Positions 1 through 10,540 are shown, counted from the stretch's first letter. The stretch is DNA of 64,000 nt from Leptasterias polaris (GCA_037783415.1 JAZGTN010000119.1:1620001-1684000); one strand, 5' to 3'. Translations and numbers: made by a program. The notes: generated by a model from the sequence alone, not told the origin.

Positions 1-2250
1 CCCAACTAATTAAACAATCGCATAATATAGCCCGTATGCGAATTTACTGTGACAAAGTCTATGGTTCAACATGCAACTACCTAATTTTCATTTGAAAAGT
101 TGTCATCGAAAAATATTTAAATCTTAATTTTTTTCTTCACAGTTGTCTTCCTTATATCCCAAACCATCATGCCTAGGCGCCCCCAATTAATTAACCCACT
201 AATTAGGTCATCCCAACTAATTAAACAATCGCATAATATAGCCCGTATGCGAATTTACTATTTAACGTCCAGAACAAACACGCAATTTTCATTTGAAAAG
301 TTGTCATCGAAAAATATTTAAATCTTCATTTTTTTCTTCACAGTTGTCTTCCTTATATCCCAAACCATTATGCCTGGGCGCCCCCAATTAATTAACCCAC
401 TAATTAACTCAGCCCAACTAATTAAACAATCGCATAATATAGCCCGTATGCGAATTTACTGTGACAAAGTCTATGGTTCAACATGCAACTACCTAATTTT
501 CATTTGAAAAGTTGTCATCGAAAAGTAATAAAATCTTAATTTTTTTCTTCACAGTTGTCTTCCTTATATCCCAAACCATCATGCCTAGGCGCCCCCAATT
601 AATTAACCCACTAATTAGGTCATCCCAACTAATTAAACAATCGCATAATATAGCCCGTATGCGAATTTACTATTTAACGTCCAGAACAAACACGCAATTT
701 TCATTTGAAAAGTTGTCATCGAAAAATATTTAAATCTTCATTTTTTTCTTCACAGTTGTCTTCCTTATATCCCAAACCATTATGCCTGGGCGCCCCCAAT
801 TAATTAACCCACTAATTAACTCAGCCCAACTAATTAAACAATCGCATAATATAGCCCGTATGCGAATTTACTGTGACAAAGTCTATGGTTCAACATGCAA
901 CTACCTAATTTTCATTTGAAAAGTTGTCATCGAAAAGTAATAAAATCTTAATTTTTTTCTTCACAGTTGTCTTCCTTATATCCCAAACCATCATGCCTAG
1001 GCGCCCCCAATTAATTAACCCGCTAATTAACTCAGCCCAACTAATAAAAATTTGCATAAATTATCCCGTATATGCGAATTTACTATTTAACGTCGGAACA
1101 AACACGCAATTTTCATTTGAAAAGTTGTCATCGAAAAATATTTAAATCTTCATTTTTTTCTTCACAGTTGTCTTCCTTATATCCCAAACCATCATGCCTA
1201 GGCGCCCCCAATTAATTAACCCACTAATTAACTCAGCCCAACTAATTAAACAATCGCATAATATAGCCCGTATGCGAATTTACTATTTAACGTCCAGAAC
1301 AAACACGCAATTTTCATTTGAAAAGTTGTCATCGAAAAATATTTAAATCTTCATTTTTTTCTTCACAGTTGTCTTCCTTATATCCCAAACCATTATGCCT
1401 GGGCGCCCCCAATTAATTAACCCACTAATTAACTCAGCCCAACTAATTAAACAATCGCATAATATAGCCCGTATGCGAATTTACTGTGACAAAGTCTATG
1501 GTTCAACATGCAACTACCTAATTTTCATTTGAAAAGTTGTCATCGAAAAGTAATAAAATCTTAATTTTTTTCTTCACAGTTGTCTTCCTTATATCCCAAA
1601 TCATTATGCCTAGGCGCCCCAAATTAATTAACCTACTAATTAACTCAGCCCAACTAATTAAACAATAATGCATAATATAGCCCGTGTACGAATTTACTGT
1701 TTAACGTCCGGAACAAACATGCAAGTTTCATTTGAAAAGTTGTCATCGAAAAATGATAAAATCTAAAAAAAATTCTTCACAGTTGTCTTCCTTATATCCC
1801 AAATCATTATGCCTAGGCGCCCCAAATTTATTAACCTACTAATTAACTCAGCCCAACTAATTAAACAATAATGCATAATATAGCCCGTGTATGAATTTAC
1901 TGTTTAACGTCCGGAACAAACATGCAAGTTTCATTTGAAAAGTTGTCATCGAAAAATGATAAAATCTTAATTTTTTTCTTCACAGTTGTCTTCCTTATAT
2001 CCCAAACCATCATACCTAGGCGTCCCCAATTAATTAACCCACAAATTAACTCAGCCCAACTAATTAAACAATTGCCAAAGTCTGTGGTTAAACACGCAAC
2101 TACGTAAATTTCATTTGAAAAGTTGTCATCGAAATAAATTCTTCAGGTTTTTCTTCACAGATGTCTTCAATACATCCCAATCCATCAGTCAGCCCAACTA
2201 ATTAAACAATTGCATAAATCAGCCCGTATAGCGAATTTACTATTCTTCTT
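1..2250 (+). repeat. Satellite array, ~201/211-bp monomers in 412-bp dimers
   Basis: Tandem monomers begin near 1, 212, 413 and so on. Two monomer types alternate: a 211-bp type with a 'gtgacaaagtctatgg' segment and a 201-bp type with a 'tatttaacgtccagaac' segment, giving a 412-bp higher-order period. Every unit shares the blocks TTCATTTGAAAAGTTGTCATCG, split here as TTCATTTGAAAAG and TTGTCATCG, then CACAGTTGTCTTCC and GGCGCCCCCAATTAATTAAC. Units become divergent from about 1560 and decay by 2250, as expected at an array edge. The window opens inside the array, so its left limit is unknown. The same satellite lies inverted at 4097-5615. Confidence 0.95.
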
Positions 2251-2292
2251 GTTGTTGACAAGATAAAACGATCGCTATGCAATTACAATTCA

Positions 2293-2646
2293 TTGTCGCC
2301 CTTGTCAGAAACCTACTTGCGTCAAATCGGTTATTCTTTTGCCGATTTTTTTAATTATGGGAAAAAATCAAAATACTGGAACGTTTGCCGACATTCATGC
2401 GCAGTTATGAACATGTTATCAATATCAAAGACAGATCATTGGTATCATTTGTTACCCAAAATAACTCTGACTCATGCGGGCTGTATTGTTGCGCTTTTGC
2501 TGAAGAAGTTGCTCTTGCCAAAAGAAAGGTTAGGCAAAAATGATAAAAGTGAAACGCTTCGAATGTATATTACACTTTCTGCTATTCGAAGAAGTCACAT
2601 ATTAGACGTCGGGTTGAGACAACTATTTGAACAGAGTAATGTCTAG
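2293..2646 (+). other. Unrecognised open frame between inverted satellite blocks
   Basis: An open stretch of about 117 codons without an ATG at its left end (the first codon is TTG). It lies in the unique core between the two inverted satellite blocks. The translation is mixed in composition and not repeat-like, and includes YLRQIGYSFADFF and IRRSHILDVGLRQLFEQ. I recognise no domain and see no clear splice sites. It could be an exon, a transposase remnant or chance. Confidence 0.2.
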
Positions 2647-3739
2647 AAACATATAGGTATGGTACGCCAATATACAACACAAATTTTCTTTAAAACGTGA
2701 AAATACCTTTGTAATTTAATTTCTTATCAACTTTAATTTATGTTACTTATTTATTTATTATTTAGTTGTTTATTTTTTTGGAAAAAACACTAGAAGATAA
2801 TTTATTGGAAGTTGTTGAAGTAGGTATTTTGACATTATCTCTGACTAAGTTGCACACGGCTACATGTATGATTTAAATGTTCTCCCAATAAACAACTTAT
2901 CTGAGAGAGAAAATTGATAGTGAACATTATTGTTATTGTACATGTATACAGCTTTACACGATGGTATAAAAAGTGTGATTTTAGTTGATGCGTTAACCCA
3001 AAAATTAACAGGCTGTTTAAAGAGATGTTTAAAGATTGTCTTTCACCAAACGGTGTTGGTTTAGGACATGATCTTGATACCAGGAGCAGAGTTCTTTTCA
3101 TACTATTTCAATAACTTTTAGGCCAATGTCAGCGTGCTAAAGTGGCTAATTTTAAAATTGTAAGAGCTAGTCTTTATAGGAGTCTCCCTTTCTCCCAGCC
3201 AATGGTTTTGATGGGTAAAAACTGTTGTATCGATATGTTTTTGCAGAAGTAGTATTATTTTGATTTGTTTTATAACGATTGAAAAAAATCTGGTTAACAC
3301 AAGTGGCACTGTGTATACATTGGGATATGAACGAGTAGTGTTTATATTATATTTGATGTGTAAATGTAAATTAACAAGCCACAAGAATCTGTTGTTGAGG
3401 ATTAATCATTCACCAAACGATATGATACCAGGAGTATCCAGTTTCCAAGTCTCAATGCATCAGGGGGATTGATAATCCCGAACAGAGTACGAAGACAAAT
3501 AACATAGTTATAATATTGTGTTTGATAAGAAATGTAATTGTTAACCTATACCTGAGATTATGAACAACAATTTAGGGTTATTTTATTTGATGTTAAAATG
3601 TGACTCCATCAGTTACTAGCTGCTAAACAAATGGCAATGAATTATGTTAACAAACATCGTCAGTTTGTAATAAAAACAATACAAACATGAAATTTTGTTG
3701 TAAATCGAATGGTTTGTAGATTTTACCTTTACAAAATTG
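2647..3739. other. AT-rich DNA, no feature recognised
   Basis: This is the rest of the core between the inverted satellite blocks. Short open frames on both strands have no recognisable content. The phrase 'caccaaacg' recurs near 3045 and 3413, hinting at an old duplication, but the similarity is too weak to define a unit. Confidence 0.4.
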
Positions 3740-3790
3740 TCTTGTGTTTAACTACTTCTTGTGCTTAAGCAGCTGTATGAAATGGGCCCA
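3740..3790 (+). repeat. End fragment of the GCTTAAGCAGCTCTATGAAAT element
   Basis: The right terminus of a miniature inverted-repeat element: 'gtgcttaagcagctgtatgaaatgggccca' (3761-3790) in two adjoining parts, GTGCTTAAGCAGCTG and TATGAAATGGGCCCA. It matches the right ends at 33440-33463 and 37195-37223. The left half is not recognisable here. Confidence 0.7.
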
Positions 3791-3837
3791 CTCACTAATT
3801 TGCAAACGTGGGTGTTTCGTTTGTGTAACTGTGAGAT

Positions 3838-4070
3838 AGGTAACCACATTCAAACCGGGTACCTATAACAAAAGAGGACAATGGAAAGCATTGTGGTCCA
3901 CGGTTGCTATCACAAAGAGTTGAACAAAGGAGGGTCCACGACTGCAGGCTGTTACACACTTGTAGACATAGGTGTAGGCATACACATTCAAACCGGGCAC
4001 TTTATAACAAAAGATGACAATAATTTTGGTCCCAGGTTGAGTATAAAGGGTCCTCACTTCAAAAGTATGC
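3838..4070 (-). repeat. Dispersed repeat copy (family also in DUF829 gene intron 3)
   Basis: Two diverged units each contain 'cattcaaaccggg' followed by 'tataacaaaaga(g/t)gacaat'. The reverse complement of this pattern, CCTCTTGTTATAGGTCCCCG and GGTTTGAACATG, occurs at 8890-8920. This is therefore a minus-orientation copy of the tandem family at 8755-9185. Confidence 0.6.
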
Positions 4071-4071
4071 T

Positions 4072-4096
4072 TTAAAGGCACTGAACAATGTTTGGT
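4072..4096 (+). repeat. Left terminus of a TTAA-type miniature element, joined to satellite
   Basis: TTAA (4072-4075) is followed by AGGCACTGAACAATG and TTTGGTAATTA, which match the left end of the complete elements at 11165 and 53301. Instead of the element interior, the sequence passes directly into the inverted satellite array. Confidence 0.7.
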
Positions 4097-5615
4097 AATT
4101 AGTTGGGCTGAGTTAATTAGTAGGTTAATTAATTTGGGGGCGCCTAGGCATAATGGTTTGGGATATAAGGAAGACAACTGTGAAGAAAAAAATGAAGATT
4201 TAAATATTTTTCGATGACAACTTTTCAAATGAAAATTGCGTGTTTGTTCTGGACGTTAAATAGTAAATTCGCATACGGGCTATATTATGCGATTGTTTAA
4301 TTAGTTGGGCTGATCTAATTAGTGGGTTAATTAATTGGGGGCGCCTAGGCATGATGGTTTGGGATATAAGGAAGACAACTGTGGAAAAACAAATGAAGAT
4401 TTTATAATTTTTCGATGACAACTTTTCAAATGAAAATTGCGTGTTTGTTCTGGACGTTAAATAGTAAATTCGCATACGGGCTGTATTAGGCAATTGTTTA
4501 ATTAGTTGGGCTGACTTAATTAGTGGGTTAATTAAATGGGGGCGCCTAGGCATAATGGTTTGGGATATAAGAAAGACAACTGTGGAAAAAAAAATGAAGA
4601 TTTTAAAAATTTTCGATGACAACTTTTCAAATGAAAATTGCGTCTTTGTTCTGGACGTTAAATAGTAAATTCGCATACGGGCTGTATTAGGCAATTGTTT
4701 AATTAGTTGGGCTGAGTTAATTAGTGGGTTAATTAAATGGGGGCGCCTAGGCATGATGGTTTGGGATATAAGGAAGACAACTGTGGGAAAAAAAATGAAG
4801 ATTTTAAAAAATTTCGATGACAACTTTTCAAATGAAAATTGCGTCTTTGTTCTGGACGTTAAATAGTAAATTCGCATACGGGCTGTATTAGGCAATTGTT
4901 TAATTAGTTGGGCTGAGTTAATTAGTGGGTTAATTAATTGGGGGCACCAAGGCATGATGGTTTGGGATATAAGGAAGACAACTGTGAAGAAAAAAGTGAA
5001 GATTTAAATTTTTTTCGATGACAACTTTTCAAATGAAAATTGCGTGTTTGTTCTGGACGTTAAATAGTAAATTCGCATACGGGCTATATTTTGCGATTGT
5101 TTAATTAGTTGGGCTGACCTAATTAGTGGGTTAATTAATTGGGGGCGCCTATGCATGATGGTTTGGGATATAAGGAAGACAACTGTGAAGAACAAAATGA
5201 AGATTTAAATATTTTTCGATGACAACTTTTCAAATGAAAATTGCGTGTTTGTTCTGGACGTTAAATAGTAAATTCGCATACGGGCTATATTATGCGATTG
5301 TTTAATTAGTTGGGCTGACCTAATTAGTGGGTTAATTAATTGGGGGCGCCTAGGCATGATGGTTTGGGATATAAGGAAGACAACTGTGGAAAAACAAATG
5401 AAGATTTGATGTTTTTTCGATGACAACTTTTCAAATGAATTTTGGGTAGTTGCATATCTACTCTACGACTCGTGTTGTAAATTCGCAAATGGGCTATAAT
5501 TATGCAAATGTTTAATTAGTTGTGCTGAGCTAACCAGTTGACTAATTAAATGGGGGCGCCTATTTAGTAAATTTTGGGATATTAGAAAACCACCTGTTAA
5601 GAAAAAACATTGAAT
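4097..5615 (-). repeat. Satellite array, inverted block (~201-bp monomers)
   Basis: About seven monomers of the 1-2250 satellite in the opposite orientation, mostly of the 201-bp type. 201 is a multiple of three, and some monomers have lost the stop at the 'aaatatttaaat' site, so one frame stays open for about 250 codons on the minus strand (4200-4955). Most units still carry the stop, so I read this as fortuitous. Units past 5400 are strongly diverged and the array fades by about 5615. Confidence 0.95.
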
Positions 5616-5720
5616 TTCTTCCTGTTTCAGTGAAAACATTGCAATTGAAAACGAGGTAGTAACTCGAGATTTCGGGAATCCGTACCATCTGTCAATGACG
5701 GTCGTTGACAATGTTTTTTG

Positions 5721-5780
5721 TAATTTGGTGCTAGCACCAAATTTGTTGCCAGCAACAAATTTGGTGCTGGCACCAAATTT
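5721..5780. repeat. Three overlapping 18-bp-spaced palindromes
   Basis: Three inverted repeats share AAATTT boundaries: GGTGCTAGCACC (centre 5732/5733, perfect with its AAATTT flanks), GTTGCCAGCAAC (5745-5756, arms GTTGC/GCAAC) and GGTGCTGGCACC (5763-5774, arms GGTGC/GCACC). The spacing is exactly 18 bp. The cluster lies about 140 bp upstream of the DUF829 gene start codon. Confidence 0.85.
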
Positions 5781-5916
5781 AGTGCTCACTTCAGTCTGGT
5801 CTCACTTCAGCCTGGTTCAGTCTACGGTGTCATTCTCTCCATGATTGTCGTCTCCTATTCCTAAGCGAAACTAAAAGTGGCAAACAATATATATTAAGTT
5901 ATAAATTTCGATAAAA

Positions 5917-5973
5917 ATGTTACGGGCGGCAGGTCTTGGGGTTCGTCGATCGAGTCTAGCAAGTTTAGCTGAA
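5917..5973 (+). CDS. DUF829 gene exon 1
   Basis: The ATG at 5917 sits in a good context (aaaaATG) with AT-rich leader DNA upstream. It encodes 19 residues with three arginines and several serines, then the donor GAA|gtaaat. The start is chosen because this is the only upstream ATG exon found that joins exon 2 in phase. Without a transcript, this exon is the least certain of the four. Confidence 0.6.
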
Positions 5974-8900
5974 GTAAATATTAATTTTTTATTTTTTTAT
6001 ATTTTTTTTTATACCACCAGCATTTCTAAATCATGTGTAATTATTTATCTACTCACTCCTCTGTCGGAAATCCCCTCTCTCGATCGTAACGTCGTTAAAT
6101 CCATCAATTTCAATATTTATTTGATGGAACGTACCCGTAATATTATTAACAATATGAATAACTATTTTTCTCAACCTGGGGCAAAGGGCGAATTTGTTGA
6201 TAACACTTACACAGTCAGGTCCTAGTTAGAGAGACAGAGTCAGAGAGTGTAAAATTAGAAACAACAGTACAGTAGATGCAGATAATACCAGTACAGTACG
6301 ACTGCAGGTGACATTAATAAAAGCGCCCCAGTTAACTGAGTCTAAACTCTAGTCTGGAGAATACAACACAATGTACACTTATAACAATCATTAACAGGTG
6401 GTTCATGACAATTATTGTATTTTTTTTAAATGTTTTGTCAAAATACAGTTTATTTTGGAGGTTAGACCTTATATTATAAAGGGCAAATTTGCCATATTAT
6501 AGAAAACGAGAAAACTATCACTTATCAGGTCATTGCAAACTCTGCGATTACGATATAATTATGCCTTGTTCTTACTTCATGCAGATTTTTGAAAGCGAAG
6601 AGAATTGTCTCGATCCACATAAATAAAACGGCGCGTGTGACATATTTTGTTCAGTTTTTCATGATGTGACACAAAAAACTATAATATGCGCTGTTTTCCA
6701 GGTCATGAATAGTAGCTGTAGGGCACTCGTCGTAACAGAGTGTGGCCATCTGTGTCCATACTCAATATGGATACAGGGGAATTTCATTGGTTCGGGACAT
6801 TTTTCCTGATCTTAATGTTAAAGGGGAGAGCATTGTCGGAAATTTAAGTTTGAATTTAAAAATGATTTTGCAATTTGAATCTCCAGTTTTCATGGCAACC
6901 CAACATTGTGCGTTGCTATGGTACTCCAGCATCAAAGAAGCCAGATGTCCCGGTCATCAAGATCAATTCCAACCTCTCCCTACAGAGGGCTAACGCAGCT
7001 GGCACCAAATCCCCTAAAGACCGCCCTCTTGTATTACTGCTGAGCTGGCTCGCTGCGAAGCAACGCCATCTCGATAACTTTGCGTCGTTCTACTTGAGCA
7101 GAGGCTGCGATGTTTTGACGGTTAAACTTCGTCCGATGCAGGTGAGCGTCTTTTAGCCACAGACCTAACTGGGGCCATTTCTGAATTAGTGGCTGCAGCT
7201 AGTGGATTACCATGTTGTCATGCATGGAAGCACGGGATGGCCTTAGTAACAGCTGCAGTCGACACGCTCAAGTCGTCTTTCAACTGATTTGAAAGTCAAT
7301 TGATGGTTTTGTTTTTAAAACTTGGCTGAATTCGTTTTCATATTCTGGATTTCAATTAAACTCGTACCCCAGGCCTGGAATTACGAGGGTAGAGACAATG
7401 GGGAACTTTTGGGATGCTACATTAGGTGGCAGAAGACTTATCAGGTACATCCTTTGTTCTTAGTAAGTCTGCTGCCACCTAGCGTTCAAAAGTCTCCCAT
7501 TGCCTCCGTTGCCCTGGTCTTGGCTTTGGTGCCCCTAGGCTTTTAAGTTTTTTCCATTGAAAGTGCCCTTTGCACAATGGCCTTACCCTCACAAAGATGA
7601 AATTCCTGGCCTGGTTTCCTACAAGTACAACCAACCCATGGAAATTTCATTGAAATTAGAGAGTCAAGCATGAGTACAAGCAAACGTTAATGTTTTGAAT
7701 ACTTTCTCAAGGGTTTCTGCACATTCATACATGTGCTTATTTTGGTTGCTGTCCTATCAAAATAAGCAATGATAGTTTTGGGGTTTCTCAAATCCCTTCT
7801 TTTTTGTTTGCAATGTTTATTTCAGGACTGAATTATTTCTTTTGAGGATTGTTGCTTGTGTGAACCATATTAATTGATCAGCGTCCAGATTGAAACTAAT
7901 CCGTCATGATGACTAATCTTGGGTTGAACAAAGACAAATTGACTGAAGCAGGACTTGAACCTGCGACCTCCGGATTAACGTACCAGCGCTCTACCAACTG
8001 AGCCTTTGTTGGCAGTCGCCTTATATGACAGTTATAGGTTGAATGGCTTCAGACTGGCAACCCCCGAACAAACATTTTTACAAAATAGGGAGGCCGCCAT
8101 CATAGGGCTAGATAGCTCAGTTGCTAGAGTGCCAACACCTTAATCCGGATTTCACAGTTTCAAGCCCCACTCTAGTAATTTTTTCATTTTTCAACCAAAA
8201 ATTATTGTAAAATTTACCCAGTCAGTTTCCCTTGTGGCTAATTACTTGATAATGATATATGATTACTAATCCTATAGTTTACCTCTTAAATCGATTTTCA
8301 GCTTCTTCTTCCGACAGTTGGGACCCAAGTGATTGCTAGAGATGTCGTTAACTTTCTTCAGAGTAAGGAGCAACGAGACCGCCAGATCCTGGTCCACGGG
8401 TTCTCCGTGGGTGGTTATCTTTATGGGGAGATCATCCAGAAGATGCTTGCCTCGCAGACAGAGTCGCAAGAAATCACCAGCCGCATCATCGGCCAGATAT
8501 ATGACAGCCCCGTGGATCTTCAGAATATTCCTGTCGGGATTTCCAAGGTGCGGGGAAGGGTCTTTGTAATGTATTCAACACTACTAGAAGTGGCCTGTAT
8601 TAACTAGCCTTAGTATCAAGGCTGTGAAGCCTACTGAGCATAAATCCCTAGCAGTCCGAACACATTGCAACTCCAGCCGCTCAACAGACTCGAAAATTTT
8701 GCACCATGCTCTCACCATGTATTTCTGCAGAACTAGCTCCTTGAACAACATATAAACAACCACACACACACCCAAGTGTGTATACGCCTGCAATCGTGGA
8801 CCTCCTATTGTCCCTCTTTTGCAACAGCTCCCATTGGTTTTGTACACGCTTTCCAACCGTGGACCTTTCCCGAACCGTGGACCTATTGTCCTCTTGTTAT

Positions 8901-9759
8901 AGGTCCCCGGTTTGAACATGTATACCTACTCACACACACACGTTTGTGAATCCAGCTTACCGAGGACTTCTCTTTGTTCTCCCATTGTTTGGACATAGAT
9001 TTTTTTGCGACGTTCCCATTGGTTTTGTACACAAAAACGAAGCGAGGACGTCCTCGCTCTGTCAAACACCCGGATCCCTTTTGTTAAAGTCCTCGGTTTC
9101 AACGGGTAGACACGCTCACACACACAACCTGGGTTTGTGGGGTCCTGCTATTGTTCTATTATTCCCTTTTATAAAGTTGAACAAAGAAAAACTTTTGGGT
9201 CAAATTTTCCATTGTGTAAAAGGTTTTGCTTGTGGTATGCAGAGCCATTCAGCTGTGCCCAGAACTAGTCCGTCTTCTGAATGAAAAAGCCCACCAAAAT
9301 TCTCTAAAATGTTGTTTTTATTTTGTTTCAAAGGCCTTGACCAAAAACCACCTTGCCCAGCGAGGCATGCAGACTAGTTTACAGATGTACCTGAAAGTGA
9401 TGAATTCTGCGGCCACAAAGCATTACTACAAGAGCTCCTACACATTCCACCACAACCCAGTCTCCGCCCCCGCCCTCTTCTTTTACTCCCACACGGACCC
9501 GGTGGGCACGGCCGAGTCCAACGAGCGGGTCATGTCTAGTTTGAAGACCAACATGGGTTACGACAACGTCTACAGCAAGGCGTTTGAGGATTCGCCGCAC
9601 GTAAGTCACATGTACAAGCATCAGAATGAGTATATGAGTACCCTGAAAGGTTTCTTGAGTCGTATCGAGTATTTTCGCGAAGCGCTCGTTGAGAACAAAG
9701 AGTTGTCTGATTTCGTGGGAGAGGAAGGTAGGGATGAACAAGTAGAGAAAGAGAAGTGA
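5917..9759 (+). CDS. DUF829/TMEM53-like alpha/beta-hydrolase (4 exons, 327 aa)
   Basis: The coding exons are 5917-5973, 6887-7141, 8302-8547 and 9334-9759. All are in phase 0 with GT-AG introns, giving 327 residues, against about 280 recalled for vertebrate TMEM53. Family signatures are the strand-helix segment RPLVLLLSWLAAKQRHL, the nucleophile elbow GFSVGG (Ser ~139), SHTDPVG (Asp ~241) and DSPHVSH (His ~275), in the order Ser-Asp-His expected of an alpha/beta-hydrolase triad. The N-terminus (MLRAAGLGVRRSSLASLAE) is basic and lacks acidic residues until its end, which suggests a mitochondrial presequence. I see no obvious membrane segment. The biochemical substrate of this family is not established as far as I know. 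TMEM53 itself is an inner/outer nuclear-membrane protein in vertebrates; this may be a paralogue. Confidence 0.85.
6887..7141 (+). CDS. DUF829 gene exon 2
   Basis: The acceptor ctccag|TTTTCATGG and donor ATGCAG|gtgagc bound 85 codons. The exon encodes the first core strand (RPLVLLLSWLAA) and the following helix/strand (FYLSRGCDVLTVKLRP), the typical N-terminal half of the DUF829 fold. Confidence 0.85.
7385..7515. repeat. Foldback (hairpin) element in intron 2
   Basis: The arms ACAATGGGGAACTTTTGGG...AGGTGGCAGAAGACTTA and TAAGTCTGCTGCCACCT...CAAAAGTCTCCCATTG are inverted, with a loop of about 23 bp. Weak complementarity continues outward. It looks like a short miniature inverted-repeat insertion. 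Confidence 0.7.
7941..8012 (-). repeat. tRNA-like sequence (degenerate, minus strand)
   Basis: Read on the minus strand it has an A-box-like GGCTCAGTTGGTAGAGC, a T-arm GCAGGTTCAAGTCCTGC and an anticodon-loop region reading ACGTTAA. The position-33 T is missing and the acceptor arms pair poorly, so it is a tRNA-derived pseudogene or SINE head rather than a working tRNA. Confidence 0.6.
8106..8176 (+). repeat. tRNA-like sequence (degenerate, plus strand)
   Basis: AGCTCAGTTGCTAGAGT (D-arm/A-box-like), a central TTAATCCGGATT segment and CAGTTTCAAGCCCCACTC (T-arm-like) lie between partly complementary ends, GGGCTAGA and CTCTAGT. It is about 95 bp from the opposite-strand copy and shares the TTAATCCGG core with it. 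It is degenerate, so probably not a functional tRNA. Confidence 0.55.
8302..8547 (+). CDS. DUF829 gene exon 3 (nucleophile elbow)
   Basis: The acceptor gattttcag|CTTCTT and donor TCCAAG|gtgcgg bound 82 codons. It contains ILVHGFSVGGYLYG with the putative nucleophilic serine, and IIGQIYDSPVDLQNIPVG, the strand after it. Confidence 0.88.
8755..9185 (+). repeat. Tandem repeat, ~170-185-bp diverged units, intron 3
   Basis: Three unit starts are marked by CACACACACA at about 8760, 8932 and 9117. Each unit contains 'cccattggttttgtacac' and a 'cctcggtttcaa/ccccggtttgaa' block. Units are strongly diverged. A minus-strand relative lies at 3838-4070. Confidence 0.75.
9334..9759 (+). CDS. DUF829 gene exon 4 (terminal)
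   Basis: The acceptor tttcaaag|GCC is followed by 141 codons and TGA at 9757-9759. It carries the acid and histidine positions (SHTDPVG, DSPHVSHM) and ends in a charged tail rich in Glu/Lys. The exon is GC-richer than the DNA around it, as expected of coding sequence here. Confidence 0.88.
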   Translation, partial: ALTKNHLAQRGMQTSLQMYLKVMNSAATKHYYKSSYTFHHNPVSAPALFFYSHTDPVGTAESNERVMSSLKTNMGYDNVYSKAFEDSPHVSHMYKHQNEYMSTLKGFLSRIEYFREALVENKELSDFVGEEGRDEQVEKEK

Positions 9760-10197
9760 ACAAATTATGATCTGATTGGTTAAATTATTGGACAAACACC
9801 GTGCTCAAATGTACTATGTTTGTCGGCACAGCATTGCAAAGATTCATGTACTCAAAATTCCTTCCCAAGGTTTTGCTCGAGTTTAATGGATTCAGTACTG
9901 CAGACCATCTATGCTTGCATGGAGTAAAGAGTTTAACTAAAGACTTTAACGTTACTTAAAGTTGTTTGGTCTCAAAAGAAACTCTGAAGTTCAGATTTTA
10001 GTGTTTTCGGTCGTGTGGTTGGAGAGTTAGGGCTCATAAGAAAATTGTTTATCTTGAATTCAGCCTGAAACTGAAAGCAAACTCGTTATGAAGTTTATCC
10101 ATGCGTACCAATCCCCAGAGAAATATTTATGTCTGAAATACTGACCAGTAACCTTGTCAAGAAATTAGCAATTGCTTATTTTGATTGTCAAAATCGA

Positions 10198-10203
10198 AAT
10201 AAA
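10198..10203 (+). promoter_or_regulatory. Candidate polyadenylation signal AATAAA, DUF829 gene
   Basis: AATAAA lies 439 bp after the DUF829 stop codon, in AT-rich DNA. It is the best candidate I found for the end of that transcript, supported only by the hexamer and its position. Confidence 0.4.
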
Positions 10204-10361
10204 CCTGATGTGAAATCAAACAAAATTCGTGATACAACAAATTAAACAATTTGTTCCTTTTTTCACTCAAACTTGAGCACAGATTTAAAAAAAAATTCAA
10301 AGTTTGTGTGAAATGGTAGGATATAGTATACAAAGGACCAAATAAGAATTGCCAACAACCT

Positions 10362-10540
10362 TATATACCTTATGCATATGACGTCATTTGAGTAGGGCGC
10401 CCTCACCTAGAGGTCAAAAGGAAGATGCTCATTGGCCAGTCTTGTGCGCCGCGCGTACAAATCAGCGCGTTTCCATTATTTCATCATCAGTTTACCTCTA
10501 AGATGGCGGCTTGGTGACGTCAATGCATAAGGTCTATATA
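10362..10540. repeat. Miniature inverted-repeat element
   Basis: The left end TATATACCTTATGCATATG-ACGTCA and right end TGACGTCA-ATGCATAAGG-TCTATATA are inverted around ~130 bp of DNA that contains a CpG-rich GTGCGCCGCGCG segment. TATATA at both ends may include the target duplication. Confidence 0.75.

Noticed and set aside
4200..4955. 251-codon minus-strand frame across satellite monomers
   Set aside because: The 201-bp monomer length is a multiple of three and a few units lost the usual stop. Most other monomers keep the stop, so no selection on a protein is apparent.
7941..8012. Functional tRNA-Asn on the minus strand
   Set aside because: The anticodon loop reads ACGTTAA with C instead of the universal T at position 33, and the acceptor stem pairs poorly.
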